Origin: Kibdelosporangium banguiense
Lineage (GTDB): Bacteria; Actinomycetota; Actinomycetes; Mycobacteriales; Pseudonocardiaceae
Direction: 5' to 3'
Assembly (NCBI RefSeq): GCF_017876405.1
Contig: NZ_JAGINW010000001.1
Coordinates: 881,203-945,202, forward strand
Length of the DNA: 64,000 nucleotides
The notes beneath the pieces are model-generated. The model was not told the origin of the DNA. It saw only the letters and a list, made by a program, of their open reading frames with translations, and made no database searches. Shown here in pieces: positions 42,541-52,219 of the stretch. The first letter of the stretch is position 1; every line of letters begins with the position of its first letter. The position numbers were made by a program, and so were the translations under genes.

Positions 42541-44116
42541 CTACCCGCCGAGATCTTCTTCTCGGCGGTGCAACGCAAAGTCTTGTCTCCCAACGACTTC
42601 ACCGACCTGACCGAGGTTACCCAGTGGCGGCCGTGGCTGCGTGTCATTGCCGGTGGCGAGTCGTTGATCTCCTCGGCCGGTGGGTCGCTGCTCACGCAGA
42701 CCGCGCGGGTCACCGGCCTGGAACGGGCACTGGCCGCAGCGCTGAAGCCGTGGCGGTTGCCCAACTCGGTGCATCATCCCGCGAAGATCGTGACCGATCT
42801 GGCGGTCACGGTCGCGCTGGGCGGGGACTGCGCCGCGGATATCGCGGTGCTGCGTAGCCAGCCCGGCGTGTTCGGGGCGGTGGCGTCCGATCCGACCGTG
42901 TCGCGTGCGATCGACCGGCTGGCCACCGCAGGCCCGGACGGGCTTACCGCGATCCGCACCGCCCGGGCCACGGCGCGAGGGTGGGTCTGGCAGCGCACCG
43001 GACCACCGACCCAGCATGGATGGATCGTGCTGGACCCGGACGCCACCCTGATCACCGCCCACTCCGAGAAACAGGACGCAGCGAAAACCTGGAAGAAAAC
43101 CTTCGGCCACCACCCGCTACTGGTGTTCTGCGATCACGGCGAGGGCGGCACCGGGGAACCCCTCGCGGGCCTGCTGCGCCGCGGGAACGCCGGCTCGAAC
43201 ACCGCCACGGACCACATCACCGTCCTGGATGACGCCCTCGCTCAACTGCCCGCCGGCCTGCGGAAACCTGACGAGGCGGGGCGGGTGAAGATCCTGGTGC
43301 GCAGCGACGCCGCCGGCGCCACCCACGCCTTCACCCACCACATCGCCGCTGGCGGGATGGAATTCTCCGTCGGCGCCAATCTGAGCCATTTCGATATCCA
43401 CTATGTGCTGCGCACCATCCGGAAAAAGACCTGGACACCAGGCCTACAACGCCGAGCGCAACCCCCGCGACGGAGCCTGGGTGGCCGAGGCCACCGGCCT
43501 GGTCGACCTGTCGGCCTGGCCCGAGGGAACCCGGCTGATCCTGCGCAAAGAACGCCCACACCCCGGCGCCCAACTGCGGTTCACCGACATCGACGGCAAC
43601 CGCGTCACCGGATTCCTCACCAACACCGCCCCCGGCGGCCCTTACCGGCAACTGGCCGATCTGGAACTGCGCCACCGCCGCCACGCCCGGGTCGAAGACC
43701 GCATCCGCAACGCGAAAGACACCGGCCTGCGCAACCTCCCCTTCCACGACACCGCCCACAACCAGGTCTGGCTGGACATCTGCGCCCTGGCCTCCGACCT
43801 GATCGCCTGGACCCAACGCCTCGCGTTGACCGGGCAGCACCGCATCGCCGAACCCAAACACCTGCGGCTACGCATCTTCAGCGTCGCCGCACGCCTGACC
43901 CGCACCGGCCGACGACTCACCCTCAAGATCCCCACCGACTGGCCGCCCTCGCGCAGACACAAACGCTGTCCCTGCCCCGACGACCAAGGCCCTGGAGCAC
44001 CGGCGACACCCGCAACGCCGGAGAAACCCCCTGCCCACACAACAATCCACCACGAATCAAGATCAACAACAGTGGGCAGAGATCACATACTCACAGACGC
44101 GAAAGATCGAGGCTAG
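42541..44116 (+). pseudogene. IS1380-family transposase, frameshifted
   Basis: First part (from about 42568) VIAGGESLISSAGGSLL, DLAVTVALGGDCAADIAVLRSQP, VASDPTVSRAIDRL, WIVLDPDATLITAHSEKQDA with the DDE-type first Asp, up to KKTWTP near 43440. One extra base shifts the frame; AYNAERNPRDGAWVAEATGLVDL and LADLELRHRRHARVEDRIRNAKDTGL (catalytic Glu region, YREN-like) follow to 44116. Normal length for the family when joined. I could not define terminal inverted repeats. Confidence 0.85.
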
Positions 44117-44675
44117 GTGCCGCTCAACTGTCCTGCTGATCAAACAACGCACCCATAGCCTCCCCGGAAGCGATCCGGCACATCACCCACAGGTCGATGC
44201 TGATGATCGCGGTGTCGGTTCGCACGGTCGACTCAGCTACGCGCCGGAACCGCGAGTACTTCACACTTCGACCTGCCCGGTACAGGTGTCGAGGCATTCG
44301 GATCTCAATCCGATCGCCCGTCTCGCTGTCACGCGGCCGCGCACGCCAGCCTCCGAGACACCCTCATAGCTCCTTGAGCTGCAATGAATTACCTTGCGGC
44401 GAGGTCGGCCAGGCTGACTGGCCAGCCGACCCGCTCTCATGTACCGCAACGTACAGAGTCGAGTTCACAGTTTCGCGTATGCATAAGTACTTGACTGTGA
44501 GAGGGCGCCCCACTACCGTTGGGTCAACGCACTTAAACCGTCGGCAACTCTGGATCGAGCGCCGTAAAAGTACAATGCCCCAGGCGGCGTGCATGAGCAG
44601 AGGCGAACCTGGGGCCTACTCAAACACCTTATCACGGCTTTGGGCTGCCGTGCTGCGCATTCATGGGGGATCGAG
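44117..44675. other. Intergenic region before the HEPN gene
   Basis: 560 bases with no convincing gene, AT-richer near 44460-44590. TACAAT at 44571-44576 is a good -10 without a clear -35. GCCCCAGG (44577-44584) pairs with CCTGGGGC (44607-44614), a leader hairpin. GGGGGATCGAG precedes the ATG at 44676. The left part is likely IS remnant. Confidence 0.4.
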
Positions 44676-45305
44676 ATGACTGCTACCAATGACCCGAACG
44701 CTTGGATCCCCAAGGCGCTCTCCGATGCGCGCTTTGGCAAATACCTGGAGGCGTGCGGTGATGACGTGACCGCCGCGTTCCGCTTGTATGTGTGGACTGT
44801 CCGCGTCTGCGGGGCGTTCTACCCGTTGTTGCACTTCGCCGAGGTCACCTTGCGTAATGCATCGCACAGCGAACTCGCTCTTCAGTTCGGTCGCGATGAC
44901 TGGTGGGCAGTGGCTCCGCTCACCGGCAACAGCCAGAACTTGGTCAAGAAGGCCCAGGAAAAGGCCGTCATTCCGGGGTCACCCCCGAGCGCCAACCAGG
45001 TCGTGGCGAAGCTGACCCTCGGTTTCTGGGTCTCGCTGGTCAGCGAGACGTATGACCGCGCACTCTGGGTCCCGACCCTGCACCGCGCGTTCCCTCACTA
45101 CAGGGGACGCCGGGATGGTCTTCACACCGAACTCGAGAACATACGGGATCTTCGCAACCGCGTGATGCATTACGCACCTCTCCGTGGGCGCGACCTGAGC
45201 GCTGATCATGCCGCCCTCTACCGGCTGTACAGCTACTTGTCCGCTGACCTGAGCCCGGCGATGCGCGAGATCGATCAGGTCCCGCACGTGCTCTGGCTCC
45301 GTTGA
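44676..45305 (+). CDS. Abi-like HEPN protein
   Basis: 209 residues from ATG 44676. ARFGKYLEACGDDVTAAFRLYVW opens the Abi_2-type fold; near residue 160 NIRDLRNRVMHYAPL carries R-x4-H (RNRVMH), the HEPN ribonuclease motif. Members include abortive-infection toxins that cleave RNA. Its stop overlaps (TTGA) or lies a few bases from the start of the methylase gene, suggesting one functional unit. Whether it is a toxin here is inferred. Confidence 0.75.
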   Translation: MTATNDPNAWIPKALSDARFGKYLEACGDDVTAAFRLYVWTVRVCGAFYPLLHFAEVTLRNASHSELALQFGRDDWWAVAPLTGNSQNLVKKAQEKAVIPGSPPSANQVVAKLTLGFWVSLVSETYDRALWVPTLHRAFPHYRGRRDGLHTELENIRDLRNRVMHYAPLRGRDLSADHAALYRLYSYLSADLSPAMREIDQVPHVLWLR

Positions 45306-45322
45306 TCGGTGATGATGCACCC

Positions 45323-47584
45323 GTGACCGAACGTGGCCAGGGTCTGCCCCTCTCCGGCATCGCGGAACTGGCGGGAGTCGGCGTGAGCGCGGCCAGCAAT
45401 TGGCGCAAGCGCCACACCGACTTCCCCAGTCCTGTCCTGGTAGCCGGCCAGGAGCTGTTCTCAGCCACCGAGGTCGCGCGCTGGCTTGACCAAAGAAAGA
45501 TCGCCCGTAACGGACTCCGGTCCGACGAGCCTCCCGGCACCACTTACGGAGACAGGTTCAGACGCAACGGTGGAGCGCCCGCCCCACCTGTGCGGTCGAC
45601 GACACCTCAGGTGCACCCAGAGGGCCACCCGGACACGCCCGCTCAGCTGTGGCAGATCATGGATCTGCTCCGCGGCGACCTGGACCAGGCGTCGGCGGCC
45701 GATTTCGTGATGAGCCTTCTCTATCTCCGCTCCACTTCCCCGGCAGTGTGGCGGGAAGTCACCGCACAAAGGCACTGGGACGACGTGAGCCGGCTGCTGC
45801 GTTCCGCGCCGGTAGACGACCTGGGCACTCCCCTGTTGGTCCCAGACGGACGGGGACACCTCGACGGGCGGCAGTGGTTGCAGGTGATTGATCTGTTCGA
45901 CCAGATCGATCTGGAAGCTGCCGGTCCAGCGACGCTCTTCGACGCGCTGCTCAACAGCTTCCACCGGGATTTCGGACGACGGGGTGGACACTTCACCCCT
46001 CGTTCGCTGGTGCACTTCATGATAGAAGTCCTCGACCCCCGTGAATCGAGCACGGTGTACGACCCGGCGTGCGGGTCCGGCGAACTGCTGGTGGCCGCCG
46101 CACAACGGGGAGCGGCGTCGGTGTCTGGTCAGGCGCTGAACGAGCGGTCGCAGCGCATGTCGATGTTCAACATCGCCTTGCACGGCGGCAAGGCAGACGT
46201 GCGAATCGGTGGTCCTGAGGTGAGGAACGGGGCGTTCACCGACAGCCAGTTCGACATCGTCCTCGCCAATCCACCTTTCAACCTACCGATACCGGACGAG
46301 GCCAGAGTGGACTCATGGCTCTTCGGCGTGCCGCCGAGAAGTGACGCCAACTTCGCGTGGCTCCAGCTCGCGGTGATGAGTCTGCAGCCCGGTGGGCGCG
46401 CGGGTGTGCTTATGCCGAACGGGGCATCGTTCACCGGTGGAGCGAACGCCCAGATCAGGCGAGCGATGGTCGACGCGGGCGTGATCGCCGGCATCATCGC
46501 CTTGCCCGCAGGCCTGTTCGCCAACACCGGGATCTCAGTGTCGCTCTGGCTGCTCCAACGACCTGAATCCGGCGAGCTGAAAAGGGCGGAGATCCTCTTC
46601 ATCGACGCCACGCCCGGTCGCGGTGAGACCAACAGGGACGGACGCCGTGTCCTGCACCCCCAACTCCAGACCAGGATCGTCCAGACCTACCGTGACTGGC
46701 GCGACTTCGGTGGCTTGTGGAAGCACGACGACTCCGGAGGGTTCTGTCGATCAGTCGGCATCGCCGAGATCCAGCAGAAGGACTACAACCTCGAGCCCCA
46801 GCGGTACGTGGGCGCGGGAACCACTTCGCCCGCCGCCACAGCGTCAGCCACGTTCGCGTCCCTGCAACGAGAATTGGACGAGCTGACGAGCCGTGCGGAC
46901 GCGATACGAAGCGACATCAGCATGCGCGTTGCCGCACTACACGACGCGACTTCTGAGAGGAAGCGGAACGCTGCCCTCGGCGACGTATGCGACGTCCAGG
47001 CAGGGCCGGGCACTATGGACCGCGAACGTGGCCGCTTCATTGAGACGTGGACACGGTTGGTGTTGCCGCGCAACATCAAACTCGGCTACCTCAGTCATGA
47101 GGACCTGGACACCGTGAACCCCGAGACCGCTGCCAGGTTCGCGAAGTACCTGCTCCAGGCAGGAGATGTCGTGTGCGCACGATCAGGGACGCTCGGCCGG
47201 CACGGACTGGTCCGGGAGGCAGAGACCGGGTGGCTCCTAGGGCCCAGCTGCATGCGCATGCGCCTACTGCCATCGGTCAATGACGTCGATCCCACGTACC
47301 TCGTGCACTACCTGAACTCCCCCGAGACCCAGGGGTGGGTCAAAGGCAACTCCCACGGCACCGCGATCCCGAACATCAGCGCGAGCACCATGCGCAAACT
47401 AGTGATTCCGCTGCCGCCGATCGCTGTGCAACGAGAGATCGCTGCCGCAATCGACGCTGTCGACATCCATATCGAGCAGCATCAACGAGCAGTCTCAGCG
47501 GCGCTGCGCCTACGAGATGTCGTCTTCCCGCTCACCGGCGCGGTCATAAGTGACTCCATGACCGACCCACGCCAAGCACCGTGA
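45323..47584 (+). CDS. Fused type I-like N6-adenine methylase and specificity protein
   Basis: 753 residues from GTG 45323 (TTG 45302 also possible). An HTH-like start (LSGIAELAGVGVSAASNWRKRH), methylase motif I YDPACGSGELL near residue 246, motif IV LANPPFNLP near residue 314. From residue 552 a single target-recognition domain (LGDVCDVQAGPGT, ISASTMRKLVIPLPP, then the coiled coil AAIDAVDIHIEQHQ) like HsdS. No HsdR is encoded nearby. Either an orphan methylase, or the modification arm paired with the HEPN protein. Confidence 0.82.
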   Translation: MTERGQGLPLSGIAELAGVGVSAASNWRKRHTDFPSPVLVAGQELFSATEVARWLDQRKIARNGLRSDEPPGTTYGDRFRRNGGAPAPPVRSTTPQVHPEGHPDTPAQLWQIMDLLRGDLDQASAADFVMSLLYLRSTSPAVWREVTAQRHWDDVSRLLRSAPVDDLGTPLLVPDGRGHLDGRQWLQVIDLFDQIDLEAAGPATLFDALLNSFHRDFGRRGGHFTPRSLVHFMIEVLDPRESSTVYDPACGSGELLVAAAQRGAASVSGQALNERSQRMSMFNIALHGGKADVRIGGPEVRNGAFTDSQFDIVLANPPFNLPIPDEARVDSWLFGVPPRSDANFAWLQLAVMSLQPGGRAGVLMPNGASFTGGANAQIRRAMVDAGVIAGIIALPAGLFANTGISVSLWLLQRPESGELKRAEILFIDATPGRGETNRDGRRVLHPQLQTRIVQTYRDWRDFGGLWKHDDSGGFCRSVGIAEIQQKDYNLEPQRYVGAGTTSPAATASATFASLQRELDELTSRADAIRSDISMRVAALHDATSERKRNAALGDVCDVQAGPGTMDRERGRFIETWTRLVLPRNIKLGYLSHEDLDTVNPETAARFAKYLLQAGDVVCARSGTLGRHGLVREAETGWLLGPSCMRMRLLPSVNDVDPTYLVHYLNSPETQGWVKGNSHGTAIPNISASTMRKLVIPLPPIAVQREIAAAIDAVDIHIEQHQRAVSAALRLRDVVFPLTGAVISDSMTDPRQAP

Positions 47585-47899
47585 TTCACAGGCGTCGCGA
47601 AGCTTGCCTTTGTCGATAAGGTTGTCGATCTCCAGCCCGCGTTGTACCCAGCAGTCAGTTTCGGCTGCTACGTAATCAGTTTCTTCGGCAAGTCGCGGCT
47701 GGGTCTGGAATCGTCTGCGCAGCACATCCGAGGCACTGACCTCGTTGGGCAGTGTGGCACGGGGCCGGCGTCGATGCTGGGAAGCCCAGCTCGAACGAAC
47801 ACACTGTCAAGTTCATCGCGCCCATGCCCTGGCCGATGCATGGCAGGCCAGGGTGTGGTTGAACTGCGTGGCTCCGGCTTGGTTCGGCGACCGATCCGT
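47585..47899. other. Gap after the methylase gene
   Basis: 315 bases. A leftward frame at 47510-47725 (VLRRRFQTQPRLAEETDYVAAE) overlaps the methylase end and lacks a ribosome site; it looks like a degraded fragment or a chance frame. Nothing else convincing. Confidence 0.35.
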
Positions 47900-48336
47900 T
47901 CAAGATCGCGGTCGACCATGTGAGTCGCGGGTGGGGATGCCGCGTTCACAGCGTTTGGTCAGCACTGTGGTGTGGTCGACGTTGAGGTGTGCGCCGACCC
48001 GTGCCAGTGACCAGCCAAGCTTGTAGAGGTGGATCGCGTCGTCGACTTCGTCAGGGGAGAGGCCGCGTCGGCGCATCTGCACGCCGTGCCGGTGGAGGAT
48101 GTTACTGACCGTTCGCCGGTCGATGCCGAACCGGGCACCCAGCTCGTAGGTTGTAGCGCTTGTTAGGTGGCCCTGGATCAGCGCTTGGGTCTGGTCGGTG
48201 TCGAGTTGCCGTGCCGGGCCTGGTTTCGGCCGGTCAACGGGCGGTAGAGCGGGTGTCGTGGGGTCGGACAGCTTCCGGAGCAGGGCTTCCAGGGCTTCTA
48301 CCTGGGGTTTTGTGTTGCAGTAAGTTCCCCAAGGTC
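47900..48336 (-). CDS. HTH protein paralogue A, downstream of the recombinase
   Basis: About 130-145 residues. After [20 protein letters not shown] come two HTH units, [34 protein letters not shown] and [31 protein letters not shown]. No normal start codon lies in the right place (the conserved position has GTA), so the start is unknown and the gene may be translated from an odd start or be decaying. Paralogous to 58978-59412. Follows the broken recombinase. Confidence 0.6.
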
Positions 48337-48337
48337 C
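48289..48337 (-). repeat. Shared 50-base element, copy A
   Basis: 49 bases matching 59367-59416 with one substitution and one missing base, covering the upstream edge and first codons of both HTH paralogues. The identity exceeds that of the following coding sequence. Confidence 0.75.
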
Positions 48338-48380
48338 ACAGAGGGTTCAATTTTTGGCCCCTGACCTGCGGTTTTGTACG

Positions 48381-49820
48381 TCAAGTGATCCTCTCGCTTG
48401 CGGCATGAGCGGGAGGGTCCTTGCTGGTCGGGGCCTGTTCTTGGGTTGTAGTCCCGTAAGGATGTTTGGGCCCGACAGGCTGGTGTTTAGACGGGCGTTG
48501 TCGTCCACAGTTCGTGGTCGGTGATGTGGTCCTCAGCGACGCAGAGTCGCTGGAAGAGTGTGTGGTTGAGTAGTCAGCGGTGCAGGTCTGATAGTCCTGG
48601 ACCCCGTTACGGGTCCAACTGGGGTTGTGGTCGCCGGTAACGCCTGCGGTCAACGTCGCCAGGGCGACGGTGATCCGCTGTTGGCTGATAGCGGTGTAGT
48701 AGCGCTCGACGGCTTTCTCGGCGACGGTGACGTTGATGTACGGAGCCGGGCAGATGCCTTGTTGCCGGTTACGGCAGAAGAAGTAGGTGTATTCGTCGCC
48801 GCGACGGGTGACTGTGTGCTGGATGATCATCCGTCCAGTGGTCCCTGTCTGGTGGCAGTGTCCACAGTGCAATATCCCTTTTAGATAGTGGTGGTGTACG
48901 CGTCGTCGTTCGGTTGTGGCGGTGCGTGCCTTGAGTACGACTTGGACGCGCTCGAAGAGCACCTGGTCGATGAGTGGCTCGTGGCGGCCGGGGAACTCCT
49001 CGCCGCTGTAGGCGACGTAGCCGAGGTAGTAGCGGTCGCGCAGCATCCGGGATAGCTTGCTGACCGATACTCGCTGCGGTGGATATCGCGTGGTCGGCCG
49101 AGTGCGTAGCCCTCGCTGGCAGAGCTTGTCCGACAGTTGCTCGATGGTGAGGTTCCCGGCGGCGAACAGTTCGAAGCCGAGCCGTACCAGGGGCGCGCGT
49201 TCGGGATCGACGATGACGGTACGGATCTCGCGCCCGTCGGTGCGGTCGATGTGGTTGAGGTAGCCGAGGCGGGCACGGCCGATGGTGCCGCCGTTGCGGG
49301 CTTTCTGGCCCATTTTGTAGGCGATGTCGGCGCCGGATTCGCGGGATTGGTACTCGTTGAACGTGGCGAGGATGCCGTGCATTAGTTGGCCGACCGGGGT
49401 GTCGTCGACCGACTCGGTGGCTGAGATGAGCGTGACGCCGTGCTGCCGCAGGTCGGCCATGACAATCGCGTCGTCGACCCGGTTACGGGCCAGCCTGGAC
49501 AGCTTGTACACGATCACATGGTCGATGTCGCCGCTGTTGCGGATGCGGGCGAGCAGTCGCTGAAATGCGGCGCGCTTGGACATCTCCGTCGCCGACCGGC
49601 CAGGTTCGACGTACTCCTCCACGATCGCTAACCCGAGTTGATCGGCCTTGCGTCGACAGGCGTCGCGTTGTGCCGGGATTGAGATCCTTCCGGGTCGTAG
49701 TCCCGTCCGACCTGCCGTACCGACGACACCCGTAGATGGATCACCGCCCGCCTTGCCAGAGGCGATCCACCGCGGACTGGATCCTTTGCTAGGCGTCACG
49801 GACGTGGCAGCACCGCTCAT
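48381..49820 (-). pseudogene. Large serine recombinase, broken at both ends
   Basis: The open frame keeps ISIPAQRDACRRKADQLG, YKLSRLARNRVDDA and a recombinase domain with zinc ribbon (LHCGHCHQTGTTG), but it lacks the catalytic Ser in frame. AVIHLRVSSVRQV (encoded about 49715-49750) is in another frame, with a base missing at 49681-49693. At the other end most of the coiled coil is deleted and LLNHTLFQRLCVAEDHITDHEL is out of frame near 48500-48570. Probably inactive, leaving the defence block immobile. Confidence 0.8.
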
Positions 49821-50075
49821 GGCGGCGAGTCGAACAACGCACCATGCTCAGGGCGACTGGAGGCATCCATTCGACACCCAAATTCACTCTATCGGGTGAC
49901 TTTGGTGCCAGGATCTCGAAGGTGTGCGGGCATATCGGCACGGATCCTCAGAAGTCGATCAAGGGTGGATCATCCAAAACTGGGGGAATGTCGGTGCCGG
50001 AACGTAACGTGCTTGCTTGTCGTGGTTACTAGATGAACATAAGGGTCGGCTCGTGGTCTGGAGCTAGGAGACAAG

Positions 50076-51548
50076 GTGGTGGCGTCGACTGGTGTGACTC
50101 CGGAGGAGATAAAGGGTGCGCTGCTGGGCAATGCGACGCTGAAGTTGCTGAACGCCTACAGCCGTGACTGGGTTCTTCCGCTGTTCGCCGAACATCTTGA
50201 GCATGTTGATGGCTCGGTCTCGGCGGAGTGGTTCCACGAGCGCGTCGCTGAGGCTCTTGATCAAATTCCGGATTGGCAGGGTGATCGTTCGCCGGCGGAG
50301 CACTGCCGGAAGTGGGTTGAGTCGCGTTGGCTGGAAACTGAGACGGAGTCGGGGCGTCTTCGTTACCGGTTGTCGCCGCATGCCTTGCGGGCGCTGCGGA
50401 TCGTGCGGGAGATTGTTGAGGGCGAGAGCAGTGTTTCCGGGGCGCGGTTGGGCAGCATCGCCCATGCGGTCCGTCTGCTCGCGGACATGACGAGTCCGGA
50501 CCGTGAGGTGCATGTGCGCCGGATCGATAAGCAAATCGAGGAACTGCAGCGCCTGCGCGAGGAGATCGCCACCGGTCGAGTGCGGCTGGCAACCATGGAA
50601 GAAATGCGTCAGCAACTGCGCGAGATCCTTGCCATGACCCGCTCGTTGCCGGCGGACTTCCAGCAACTGCACACGCTGATCGAGGACCGGCATCAGAGCG
50701 TCGCGCAGCATGCGATGAGGGACGGGCCGACGAAGGCGGAACTGGTTGAGGAGTATCTTCACGAGAACGACCTGCTCGCCAGGACGCCCGAGGGCACGGC
50801 TTACCTCGGATTTTCCCAGATGTTGATGTCGACGCGGCAGGCACATGAGATCCGTGACGATGTTGATCAGATTCTCGAGCAGGATTTCGCCAGGGACCAC
50901 ATGACGCCAACGCAGCGCGAGCAACTGGAAACAATGTTCGCCACGCTGCTCGCGGCTGAGCTGCGCGTGCAGAAAAGCTACGTGCGGTGGACGGCCTCGT
51001 TGCGTCGATTTCTCACTCGTTCGGCCCATGGTCGCCATCGTCGACTGCTGAGCCTGGCTGATCGCGCACTGCACACTGGTGCGGCTTGGGTGGCACGCGA
51101 TCCCGGTGCTCGTACCCTGGACACCGATATCTTACGAATAGGACCGTATGCGATCACGGACATCTCGCAGACCCAACTGTGGCGAGACCTCGGTCCGCAG
51201 CAGGTAACGGTTGTTGTTGCTCCGCAGGCGGTTGCCCTCCCGGAGACGGACAGGGCGGCGCTGCGCTTGGCGGCGGGTACGAGCCGTCGTGCGGTGTCAC
51301 GAACCATCAACACCTTGCTGAGGGACCGGCCGGTCGTCACCGGGGCAGAGGTCTACGAGGCGACGCCGGCGGAGTTCCAGCGGTTGGGCGCTCTCGTGAC
51401 TCTGCTTGACCTCGCGATCACCCACGGTCAGGTGAATGTCAGCATCGGCGAGCATGCGACCATCACTGGCAACCGCGAGCAGGCATTGCGTGTCGTGTTT
51501 CCCCATCTGGTTTTCGATCGTCTCATCGATCTTGAGGAGGGCTCGTGA
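50076..51548 (+). CDS. jetA: Wadjet JetA (DUF3375, MksF-like kleisin)
   Basis: 490 residues from GTG 50076 with TAGGAG upstream. LKLLNAYSRDWVLPLFAEHL at the start, KWVESRWLETETESGRLRYRLSPHALRALRI near residue 90, and a long helical region fit DUF3375. JetA is the kleisin-like subunit bridging the two JetC heads in the plasmid-cutting Wadjet complex. First of four overlapping genes (GTGA into jetB). Confidence 0.92.
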   Translation: MVASTGVTPEEIKGALLGNATLKLLNAYSRDWVLPLFAEHLEHVDGSVSAEWFHERVAEALDQIPDWQGDRSPAEHCRKWVESRWLETETESGRLRYRLSPHALRALRIVREIVEGESSVSGARLGSIAHAVRLLADMTSPDREVHVRRIDKQIEELQRLREEIATGRVRLATMEEMRQQLREILAMTRSLPADFQQLHTLIEDRHQSVAQHAMRDGPTKAELVEEYLHENDLLARTPEGTAYLGFSQMLMSTRQAHEIRDDVDQILEQDFARDHMTPTQREQLETMFATLLAAELRVQKSYVRWTASLRRFLTRSAHGRHRRLLSLADRALHTGAAWVARDPGARTLDTDILRIGPYAITDISQTQLWRDLGPQQVTVVVAPQAVALPETDRAALRLAAGTSRRAVSRTINTLLRDRPVVTGAEVYEATPAEFQRLGALVTLLDLAITHGQVNVSIGEHATITGNREQALRVVFPHLVFDRLIDLEEGS

Positions 51549-52219
51549 GCCCGGACTGGGGAGACGTCGACCAGGATGTCGATGCCTTTGGGGAACGCGA
51601 CGGCGAAGCCCCCGGGCTGCCCCAAGACGCCAAGCGCGCGCTGGTAGTCCTGCTGAGGTCCCGGTTCGTGTCGCGGGCACAAAACCGGCCGACGTGGGAT
51701 TCGCTCCTGGCATACGAGCAAGAGATCACTGAACGGCTCGCCGACCTGTTCCTGGAGTTGGTGATCGACCGGGACTTGGAGGTCGCGTTCAAACGGCAGG
51801 GTCTCGATGAGGACGCACCGAAGGTCCTGCGGCGAGAGAAGCCGTTGTCTCGGGACGCCTCGTTCCTTTTGGTGTTCCTTCGGCAGGAGTGCGCATATGC
51901 CGCCACCGACGGCCCTGCGGTGGTCAATCGTTCCCAGATAGAGGAGTTTCTCCGCGCGTATCGGGAGGAAGGCGACGGTGACCGAGCGAAGTTCGAGCGC
52001 CGAGTAAACGCGGCGATCGGCGCACTCAGTGATCTGAAGCTGCTGTCCGTCGATCAGGACGCCAGCTACCTGTTCACGGTGTCCCCAGTGTTGATCCCGT
52101 TGGTCGGAGTCGACGAGCTCACCCGGCTCGAGGCCGCCTATCTGCGCGGGATGGACACAGCCAGTTCGCCGGCACACGATGCCGACGACGGCCCTCTTGA
52201 GCCGGAGGAACAGGCATGA
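51545..52219 (+). CDS. jetB: Wadjet JetB (DUF4194, MksE-like)
   Basis: 224 residues from GTG 51545, overlapping jetA by 4 bases. LVVLLRSRFVSRAQNRPTWDSLLAYEQEITERLADLFLEL and EKPLSRDASFLLVFLRQEC match DUF4194; winged-helix subunit binding JetA. ATGA overlap with jetC. Confidence 0.92.
   Translation: MSPDWGDVDQDVDAFGERDGEAPGLPQDAKRALVVLLRSRFVSRAQNRPTWDSLLAYEQEITERLADLFLELVIDRDLEVAFKRQGLDEDAPKVLRREKPLSRDASFLLVFLRQECAYAATDGPAVVNRSQIEEFLRAYREEGDGDRAKFERRVNAAIGALSDLKLLSVDQDASYLFTVSPVLIPLVGVDELTRLEAAYLRGMDTASSPAHDADDGPLEPEEQA

Noticed and set aside
43403..44116. IS1380 frameshift as a programmed event
   Set aside because: IS1380 transposases are normally one frame, and no slippery heptamer with the right phase is present at the shift; mutation is simpler.
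47510..47725. Leftward 71-residue frame at the methylase end
   Set aside because: Overlaps the methylase C-terminus, has no ribosome site and no recognisable fold; kept only as a possible fragment in the gap entry.
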